Of a DNA stretch of 15,672 bases, positions 1 to 5,168 are shown one piece after another; the stretch's first letter is position 1; each line of letters begins with the position of its first letter. This stretch comes from JBGSUE01 sp041753515. Its GTDB lineage: Bacteria > Patescibacteriota > Microgenomatia > UBA10105 > UBA927. Below the pieces are notes generated by a model. That model saw only the letters and a list, made by a program, of their open reading frames with translations. It searched no databases and was not told where the DNA came from. Made by a program: the position numbers and the translations under genes. The DNA lies in assembly GCA_041753515.1 (NCBI GenBank), contig JBGSUE010000048.1, positions 1 to 15,672 of the forward strand, written 5' to 3'.

Positions 1-117
1 GGGATATCACGAGCAAACAACTTAACTATGAGACTAACTTTATTGCGGTTTAACCGCATGCAGAACTTGATGGTCATATTTGTCCAGTTTATCGCACTAA
101 TACTTAGATTGTACTAG
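1..117 (+). CDS. Possible transposase C-terminal fragment (5' end outside window)
   Basis: Frame 1 is open from the first base to a TAG at 115-117 and gives 38 residues: a basic stretch, then RFNRMQNLMVIFVQFIALIL. A basic 'R.xR.QNLM' segment followed by a hydrophobic helix resembles the C-terminal tail of IS4-type DDE transposases; this is recalled resemblance, not a search result. The catalytic residues would lie outside the window. The stop just inside the presumed IS edge supports the reading. The identical fragment occurs inverted at the right end. It could also be chance, since the frame is short. Confidence 0.35.
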   Translation, partial: GISRANNLTMRLTLLRFNRMQNLMVIFVQFIALILRLY

Positions 118-138
118 TGCTTAACTGGGCAAGACCCT
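1..138. repeat. Left copy of 138-bp terminal inverted repeat, probable IS end
   Basis: Bases 1-138 are the exact reverse complement of 15533-15670; identity stops abruptly at 139/15532. The inner edge reads GGGTCTTGCCCAGTTAAG when viewed from the interior, which looks like an insertion-sequence terminal repeat. The repeat also holds a 15-bp palindrome (44-58) and a hairpin with 10-base arms at 94-103 and 111-120 (one mismatch). An open frame that stops at 117, 21 bases from the edge, fits the 3' end of a transposase gene. The simplest reading is that the contig runs into two oppositely oriented copies of a multi-copy IS and the assembly stops there. A true linear replicon end or an assembly artefact cannot be excluded. 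Confidence 0.85.
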
Positions 139-408
139 AGTTAAAATTAAATCTGTTTGAGAATCCAATTGAATAGCTGTATGTATACTTCTTACACTAC
201 CATCATCAAGAACATCATATCGTGACGGCTGATGTAATTGATTATTTATTTTATCATCAAACACCGGAACCCCCGGGAAAAGATCGTGAACAAGGTTTAT
301 TGTGCATTGTTGAAGCGTTTGTTCATCAATATTGTGATCGGCTAATAGATCCATCGCTTTGATATTTAATTTTCGAATTTCATCAGCTGAAGTTGTTTGT
401 TCACTCAT
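121..408 (-). CDS. Hypothetical protein, C-terminus cut by the terminal repeat
   Basis: This encodes 95 residues, acidic and soluble, without a signal peptide or membrane helix; I do not recognise the family. The start is supported by a Shine-Dalgarno-like GGAGG (minus strand, 412-416) just upstream of the ATG. The last five residues (RVLPS) and the stop lie inside the 138-bp terminal repeat, so the natural C-terminus was probably lost when the repeat inserted. The gene lies 67 bases downstream of the GH130 gene on the same strand and may be cotranscribed with it; a weak TAAAAT at about 431-436 in the gap could be its own -10 box. Whether the truncated protein still functions cannot be told. 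Confidence 0.6.
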   Translation of the reverse strand: MSEQTTSADEIRKLNIKAMDLLADHNIDEQTLQQCTINLVHDLFPGVPVFDDKINNQLHQPSRYDVLDDGSVRSIHTAIQLDSQTDLILTRVLPS

Positions 409-439
409 ACCCCTCCAATCTTTGCGTTATTTTACCACA

Positions 440-488
440 TCCCATACTACCTACTACAAACCCCATTCCCCATACTCACTTCCCACTC
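440..488. repeat. Degenerate heptanucleotide tandem repeat at the 3' end of the GH130 gene
   Basis: Read on plus in steps of seven from 440: CCCATAC, TACCTAC, TACAAAC, CCCATTC, CCCATAC, TCACTTC, CCACTCT. Columns 3, 5 and 7 are nearly constant (C or A, T, C). On the minus strand the G-rich version begins right after the TGA stop of the GH130 gene (GTATGGG, GAATGGG and so on), and the last units cover the stop itself. The period and the pyrimidine-rich YYCAWWY-like unit resemble the tract inside glgA (13898-13932). The G runs could favour a quadruplex in the mRNA or coding strand, which is speculation. Confidence 0.6.
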
Positions 489-2413
489 TTCAAGGCTGTC
501 AATATCTCATCCAGTTTGATAGAGGCCACGCCCACATATTGGTCAGCGCCGCCGTAGTAGACGAAGAGCGTCCCGTCGATCACCACCTGCCCATTGGCAA
601 ATACTGTCCCTTCACGGTATCCTTCGTGTTCATACCACTCTTTTGGCTCCAAAATCGGGCTGTGAAGCCGTGCCAATACTTTAAGAGGATTGTCGATATC
701 AAGAAGCGCAGCGCCCAGCCGGTATCCCATATCAAATTTGGACACGCCATGATAGATCAGAAGCCACCCATCTGCGGTTCTCTCCGGAGGCCCGCCAAGA
801 CCGATTTTCAACGAATCCCAACTGTTGGGACGCGGCCCGAACAGCGGGTGGCCACCGATATACTCGTTGTTGTTGAAATCCAGGTGCGTTACCATATCCA
901 CCCAGATATTGGGGGTGATCCGGTGGAATATAAAATACGGCCCTTCGTCTTTGACCGCCGTGATACAGCTGTCTTTGTTGTCCACTCCGGGGGCAGAAAT
1001 AAGTTTTGGTGTGGACCACTCCCATTTATGAGCGAGAAAATTACTTGTAGATATGGTACTCATGGCAATCCTGGGAGGATTCACTCCGTCATACGCTGTG
1101 TAACACATGTATATTTTTCCGCCGATGAGTGTGAGGCGCGGATCCTCACATCCGGAAAACCCCGCTTTATGTTTGCGCTCAAAAGGCTCGCGTGGCATAT
1201 ACACCGGCTCCGTCAGCCGGTCATCAATATCAGTCCCATTACAACTGGATGCGTATCCCATGACCGACGTATCATCATCCCCCATTGCACGATAAAGAAT
1301 ATGTACATTTCCATCAATATATAGTGCTGCAGGATTAAACGTATATTTCGATTCCCAGCTATGCTCTTTCACCGGACTAATGATAGGATTTTCACTGTAC
1401 CGTTTCAGCGTTATTGCCTGTTGGGTGGCAAGCGAACCAGGCACCAGCGGATTGTGTTTGAGTTCATCCAAAAGATCATTAAGGGTGATGGATGCGCGGC
1501 AGACTGTCGTATCGCACGCGCCGTAGTAGATATAAAACTGCCCCTCCTCAATCATGGCTCCCGATGGGAAAATTGTATCCGGTACCTGGCCATAAATTTC
1601 ATACTCCTCTTCAGGGACAAGGAGTGGATCTGTCGTCTGGCCGATCACTTTTCCCGGATCGTTCAAATCCAGAAGTAGTGCATCGATCCGGAAAATTTTC
1701 TTGTCAGAAAAATAATTTTCCACAAATCCGATCACCAATACCCATCCGTCAGGTGTTTTGACCGGCACCGTCCCCACCTCTACCTGGTCTTTCTCGGTCT
1801 TGTTGATTTTCAGCGTATGTTCGTCAATATGTGTATGCCACTCATCCCAAAATGCTTTATCCCAAAACTGCTCCATCCGGTCTACCGATGCCAATGCAAT
1901 CTTGGACGGTGGCATATCGGTATGAGCTGTCAATATTGCGTAATATTTCCCGTTGATTTTTTCAGGGAACAGCACCATCGCTTTGGCATTAAATGGTGTC
2001 ACCGGGTGTTTTTCAACAATAGTTGAGAGGTCTTCAGATACCGCGCATGCCACTTTGATCCCACCGGCATTCGGCGGCCAGTTGGATAGTGCAGTGTAGA
2101 AAATGTAAAATTTTCCGTCGATTTTCGTGACTCTGGGATCTTCACATCCGTATTTTTCCCATTCATGTTCCGGCACGATCAGCTGCCTTCTTCTCTTAAA
2201 ATGCACACCGTCGCCGGAAAAACAGTACCCGACGGTGGATAATTTCAGTCGTATCCCCTGATAAAGTTGATCAACTGACAACGCGCGGTACAACATGTGA
2301 TAGAAGCTGTTATCCCGCACAATCGACCCGTTAAACGCCGCCTCTGCCTCCCAATTCCGTGCCCTGTTTGGCAGGATTATCGGATTATGATGACTTCTTT
2401 TTGTTTTAACCAT
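476..2413 (-). CDS. Tandem two-module GH130 family glycosidase/phosphorylase
   Basis: The 645-residue protein consists of two five-bladed-propeller GH130 modules, about 1-325 and 335-645; single-module members are about 300-350 residues. GH130 enzymes phosphorolyse, or in some subfamilies hydrolyse, beta-1,2- or beta-1,4-linked mannosides. Each module keeps the family motif GCEDPR (89-94 and 421-426), whose Asp is the proposed general acid, plus a YYG(A/G) motif near its end (296-299, 619-622). The C-terminal module also has GGPPERT..GWLLIYHG (540-556), typical of phosphorylases; at the matching place the N-terminal module reads TPDGWVLVIGF and lacks the His. The second module thus looks catalytic and the first altered. 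There is no signal peptide, so it is cytoplasmic. A consensus promoter places the transcript start on the ATG (leaderless). Exact substrate is unknown. Confidence 0.9.
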   Translation of the reverse strand: MVKTKRSHHNPIILPNRARNWEAEAAFNGSIVRDNSFYHMLYRALSVDQLYQGIRLKLSTVGYCFSGDGVHFKRRRQLIVPEHEWEKYGCEDPRVTKIDGKFYIFYTALSNWPPNAGGIKVACAVSEDLSTIVEKHPVTPFNAKAMVLFPEKINGKYYAILTAHTDMPPSKIALASVDRMEQFWDKAFWDEWHTHIDEHTLKINKTEKDQVEVGTVPVKTPDGWVLVIGFVENYFSDKKIFRIDALLLDLNDPGKVIGQTTDPLLVPEEEYEIYGQVPDTIFPSGAMIEEGQFYIYYGACDTTVCRASITLNDLLDELKHNPLVPGSLATQQAITLKRYSENPIISPVKEHSWESKYTFNPAALYIDGNVHILYRAMGDDDTSVMGYASSCNGTDIDDRLTEPVYMPREPFERKHKAGFSGCEDPRLTLIGGKIYMCYTAYDGVNPPRIAMSTISTSNFLAHKWEWSTPKLISAPGVDNKDSCITAVKDEGPYFIFHRITPNIWVDMVTHLDFNNNEYIGGHPLFGPRPNSWDSLKIGLGGPPERTADGWLLIYHGVSKFDMGYRLGAALLDIDNPLKVLARLHSPILEPKEWYEHEGYREGTVFANGQVVIDGTLFVYYGGADQYVGVASIKLDEILTALKSGK

Positions 2414-2419
2414 GTATCC

Positions 2420-2448
2420 AGTATCCCCGATAATTCACCACCAGTCAA
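2420..2448 (-). promoter_or_regulatory. Promoter of the tandem GH130 gene (leaderless)
   Basis: On the minus strand there is TTGACT (2443-2448), a 17-base spacer, and GATACT (2420-2425). The predicted start falls about seven bases further, on the A of the ATG at 2413, so the mRNA would have no 5' leader; no Shine-Dalgarno sequence precedes the ATG. Confidence 0.75.
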
Positions 2449-2453
2449 GATCC

Positions 2454-2494
2454 TGCAAGGTCGGACCCTGCAGGCTGCAGGGTCCGACCTTGCA
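2454..2494. repeat. REP-like palindrome next to the RAYT gene
   Basis: This is a perfect inverted repeat with 20-base arms (2454-2473 and 2475-2494) around one base, core GGTCGGACCCTGCAG. It lies 29 bases before a RAYT transposase start. RAYT proteins are known to bind and mobilise REP palindromes near their genes, so this is a likely cognate element. Its right arm overlaps the RAYT -35 box and its left arm ends 5 bases from the GH130 -35 box. Confidence 0.8.
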
Positions 2495-2517
2495 AAGCTG
2501 GTACAATACGGTATACT
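2490..2517 (+). promoter_or_regulatory. Promoter of the RAYT gene, overlapping the palindrome
   Basis: TTGCAA (2490-2495), a 16-base spacer and TATACT (2512-2517) predict a start on the ATG at 2524, that is, a leaderless mRNA. The first five bases of the -35 box lie in the palindrome, so a protein bound there should block this promoter. Confidence 0.65.
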
Positions 2518-2523
2518 ACATCT

Positions 2524-3186
2524 ATGCCTGCAAGAAATTCCGTAAAAACATATGTAGACAACGGGTACTACCACATATACAACCGCGGAGTAAACAAACT
2601 CCCCATATTCCCCGATCCTCAAGACGAACATGTTTTTTTGTCCTACATAAAGGAATATCTCTCACTGAAGGATGAAAAGACACTTCGCGAACAATTCGAC
2701 AATCCTCATGCCACGAGCCTCCAAAAAGACAAAATTCTTAAAACACTTCGTATGAAAAATTACCATCAAACTCTTCAGCTCTTGGCATTCAGCCTCATGA
2801 AAAATCACTTTCATCTTTTTGTACAGCAAACAGAACCATCCACTATCTTTCATTTCATGCAGTCTCTGTGCACACGGTTTACCATGTATATCAACAGAAA
2901 ATACAGGCGCGTTGGTCCGCTATTTCAATCCAAGTACAAAGCCGTCTTGGTAACAAGTGAACCACAATTTCTCCACCTCTCCCGCTATATCCATAAACAG
3001 GCTATGCTCACAAACAACCCCTCCTCCCTCCCCGACTATCTTGGTCTCCAAAAAACTCCCTGGATCCATCCGGAAGACGTCTTATCCTACTTTTCCAAAA
3101 GCAACCCAAAACTCTCGTATGAAGCATTTGTGAAGGAATCCGAAGAACAGGATACGGTGAAGCATTTCATGATAGAAGACGACTAA
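2524..3186 (+). CDS. REP-associated tyrosine transposase (RAYT, Y1/HUH family)
   Basis: The 220-residue protein is a single-strand DNA nuclease of the Y1_Tnp (IS200/IS605-like) family. Diagnostic segments in order are YYHIYNRGVNK (15-25), the HUH motif in MKNHFHLFVQQ (92-102, with His95 and His97), and FTMYINRKYRRVGPLFQ (119-135), in which Tyr122 is the expected catalytic tyrosine. Length is normal for RAYTs and the frame is intact, so it may be active. There is no accompanying IS end pair; instead a 41-bp palindrome precedes the gene, as is typical for this domesticated group. No Shine-Dalgarno sequence is present and the promoter predicts leaderless translation. It separates the GH130 gene from the lipoprotein gene. 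Confidence 0.9.
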   Translation: MPARNSVKTYVDNGYYHIYNRGVNKLPIFPDPQDEHVFLSYIKEYLSLKDEKTLREQFDNPHATSLQKDKILKTLRMKNYHQTLQLLAFSLMKNHFHLFVQQTEPSTIFHFMQSLCTRFTMYINRKYRRVGPLFQSKYKAVLVTSEPQFLHLSRYIHKQAMLTNNPSSLPDYLGLQKTPWIHPEDVLSYFSKSNPKLSYEAFVKESEEQDTVKHFMIEDD

Positions 3187-3219
3187 TATCCCATAATTCT
3201 TCCACCAGAATAAAATTTC

Positions 3220-3228
3220 TGTTATACT
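3220..3228 (+). promoter_or_regulatory. Extended -10 promoter for the lipoprotein gene
   Basis: TGTTATACT is an extended -10 element (TGn plus TATACT, 3223-3228). No good -35 box is visible. A start near 3235 would give a leader of about 150 bases holding the hairpin at 3282-3345. Confidence 0.45.
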
Positions 3229-3281
3229 CTCCCCATCTGCCCAAAAAATCCCACTGTTCTTTAAAAGGTTAAGGAAAAAAG

Positions 3282-3345
3282 TCGCGCTTTGGAAGTGAGC
3301 CGGTTTAACTTGTCATGACAAGCCGTTTCTCTTCCAAACGCGCGA
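3282..3345 (+). other. Long hairpin in the 5' leader of the lipoprotein gene
   Basis: Arms TCGCGC-TTTGGAAG (3282-3295) and CTTCCAAA-C-GCGCGA (3331-3345) pair over 14 bases with one bulge. The loop contains a perfect 14-base palindrome, CTTGTCATGACAAG (3309-3322). No T-run follows, so it is not an obvious terminator; the Shine-Dalgarno site lies about 25 bases downstream. It may be a structured leader or a small RNA; it matches no riboswitch I recognise. Confidence 0.5.
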
Positions 3346-3384
3346 TTGCGCAAAAAATTCAACACACACGAAAGGTAAAAGCTC

Positions 3385-4415
3385 ATGCGTAAATTGTTAT
3401 TTCTTCTCTCCATTCTGATTGCCGCTAGTCTACTCATTGCCGCCTGCGGACCTGCAACAACCAATAGATTGCAACGGCTGAAAGTGTTGTCAAGGGGGCA
3501 TACAAAGTCATCACGTATCAATTCTGCACGTACGACAACGTCGTCGGTCAGAATCCGTGCCCGGACATTTCACTCAACGATTACAGCGACACCGTCTGGA
3601 TCGCGCAGGAAGTCATGAAGCGTTCGGACATCTACAGCGCGAAATTTGGCGGTCCGGTCGTAGATCCCAGGCTGATTGATGCGGTCAACAAACTGCAAGG
3701 ACCGGCAAAGATCATCATGGCGTTGGATGCAACTAGAAATGAATATCCCGCATCAATCGACATCGACCCAACTGCCACGCCACAGGAAAAAGTTGACGCG
3801 GTGAATGAAATCCTGCAAGCAACTGACGGGTATACATTTGCCGAAATCGGTCCCGGAACGCATCTCAACTTTGTTGAAGGTGGAACCGGTGTCTATATCG
3901 AACGGCAGACGTTTACCCAGATCGAATCCACACCGCCCGATCATGCAAATATCATCACTGTGTACGGCACGAATGCACAGGACATGGTTGGTATTTCCGT
4001 CGATGACGTTCTGGAAATCGCCTGTTTTCCGCAGGTTTGTATGACGGGAACGGAAGGCGACGTCATTCAGCATTTCGATGCAAGTCGGGGCATCGCACAG
4101 GATCATTTTATCCTGATCGGCAGGGATTCAGGCGGATTCCATGAGGTGTTCAAAAACATCATCGGTCACTACGAATCCACCGATACGGCAATTCTGATGG
4201 CTGAACAGGTTTCCGGTACAAGCCTCACGCACTATAAAGCAGGAGATGTGATCATCTTCACGACTGGGTATATCAGCGATCTGCGAAGTTCGTCTGAATA
4301 TGGATCCAATCCGTTGCTTGCCGATCCGAAATCAAAGTTCCTGTCGGAAACCGGCACGGACAATCCGTTTACCCTGATCTTCAACGCGTTCAACGCGCCG
4401 CCAAAAAAACCTTAA
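3385..4415 (+). pseudogene. Lipoprotein of unknown function, split by a one-base frameshift
   Basis: The start at 3385 follows an AAAGG site and begins a lipoprotein signal peptide with lipobox LIAAC (Cys21), so the product would be anchored in the membrane. After CGPATTN the frame turns nonsensical, while the -1 frame carries a protein-like sequence starting IATAESVVKGAYKVITYQF from about 3468 and continuing to the stop at 4415. One missing base between about 3459 and 3467 explains this; a TAG in the second frame at 3465 limits the site. The restored protein has about 343 residues. The longest single frame starts at an internal ATG, 3615. No known domain is recognised. It could be a true inactivating mutation or a sequencing error; nothing at the site looks like a programmed slippery sequence. 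Confidence 0.7.
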
Positions 4416-4438
4416 CCAATAAATCACAGTGGGAAAAA

Positions 4439-4480
4439 CGGGAGCGGTGCAATCAGCACATGGTGGTTTCACCGTTCCCG
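4439..4480. terminator. Hairpin downstream of the lipoprotein gene
   Basis: An 11-bp stem (4439-4449 with 4470-4480, one G-U pair) sits 24 bases after the stop. A second layer, TGGGAAAA with TTTTCCA (4430-4437, 4487-4493), can extend it. It is not followed by T residues on plus, so its role as terminator is uncertain. Confidence 0.4.
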
Positions 4481-4500
4481 GGTTAAGTTTTCCAAAAAAA

Positions 4501-4619
4501 ATCCCCCAACCTGTTTTACTCTTTGGTAAAACCATCAGAGGATCCTCTCGTTTTCTGCTTTTGGGGGATAATTTTTAGTGACTGTTCCCAATCACCAAAA
4601 ACTTACCCCCATTATTTTT
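4501..4619. terminator. Multi-hairpin region between convergent genes
   Basis: ATCCCCCAA (4501-4509) pairs with TTGGGGGAT (4561-4569), followed by AATTTTT. The enclosed part holds a hairpin GTTTTAC/GTAAAAC (4513-4519, 4526-4532) and the palindrome AGAGGATCCTCT (4537-4548), giving a three-way junction. The same GGGGG (4563-4567) can instead pair with CCCCC (4606-4610) through TTTTT-GTGA/TCAC-AAAAA, followed by ATTATTTTT. Located between convergent genes, it probably stops transcription. Confidence 0.6.
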
Positions 4620-4632
4620 CATAGTTCGACGT

Positions 4633-4998
4633 TTACCGTCTCCCCTCATCATCGTGCAACAATATCTTTTCATGACGTCGCTGGTTGATGAAGTTCACCA
4701 CGGAAAATGTGATGAATCCGATCATCGCATCAAGCCACAACCGATGAAAGATGATCCAGAGTAAGATGCCGACTGCTGCACCTGCAATGGCGCCGAGAAC
4801 GTATCCCAATAACGTTGTTCTCGGAAAAAGAATGAACCATGCCAGCACGATTGCGGCTATGATCAGTGACATAAACGCATAAAGTACAGGCTTGTCGCCA
4901 AACGGCGCATCGCTGACCAAAGCTTGCATAGTCAATACGAAAACGAACAAACAGAACAGTATCTTATCCAGAGTTACGTTCTTCTTATAAATATTCAC
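4633..4998 (-). CDS. Small integral membrane protein, unknown function
   Basis: The GTG at 4998 is chosen because a full AGGAGG (minus strand, 5004-5009) lies five bases upstream; the longer frame to 5073 would place this site inside the gene. The 121-residue product has a short basic N-terminus (NIYKKN), four predicted membrane helices (about 12-30, 38-58, 63-82 and 86-104) and a charged tail (QRRHEKILLHDDEGRR). Gly/Ala-rich GAIAGAAVG marks helix 3. No family is recognised. The gene lies downstream of the PP2C gene on the same strand with a 159-base gap that may contain its own promoter, and it converges on the lipoprotein gene. Confidence 0.75.
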   Translation of the reverse strand: MNIYKKNVTLDKILFCLFVFVLTMQALVSDAPFGDKPVLYAFMSLIIAAIVLAWFILFPRTTLLGYVLGAIAGAAVGILLWIIFHRLWLDAMIGFITFSVVNFINQRRHEKILLHDDEGRR

Positions 4999-5139
4999 AA
5001 CTGCCTCCTGTGGACAAATATAGTTTGATTTTGGCCCGCGGCCAGTAAGGTCCACTGGACAGATATGAAACAATCACATCCACACAGCGGACCTCACGAA
5101 GCTATAGAAATATTGTTAATGCGCAGAAAACTATCCTAT

Positions 5140-5168
5140 ATTATATCATTGATGTTACTATTTCTCCA
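5140..5168 (-). promoter_or_regulatory. Candidate promoter for the small membrane protein gene
   Basis: On minus, TGGAGA (5163-5168, overlapping the PP2C stop), a 17-base spacer and a perfect TATAAT (5140-5145). The start near 5133 gives a leader of about 135 bases that contains two short inverted repeats (TGGCC/GGCCA near 5032-5044 and GTCCA/TGGAC near 5050-5060). The -35 box is only a partial match. Confidence 0.4.

Noticed and set aside
440..488. CRISPR-like array
   Set aside because: Units are 7 bases, degenerate and without spacers, and no cas gene is present.
359..1324. 321-codon plus-strand open frame opposite the tandem GH130 gene
   Set aside because: It is antisense to a clear GH130 coding sequence, has no ribosome site or recognisable motif, and its composition is that of a shadow frame.
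3459..3500. Programmed -1 frameshifting in the lipoprotein gene
   Set aside because: The transition window has no X-XXY-YYZ heptamer; an AGGGGG run further downstream lies after protein-like sequence has already begun in the second frame.
5011..5067. TGGACAAATAT (5011) and ACTGGACAGATATGA (5053) resembling ACTGGACAAATATGA in the terminal repeat
   Set aside because: The match is only 11-15 bases in AT-rich sequence with no further similarity on either side, so chance is sufficient.
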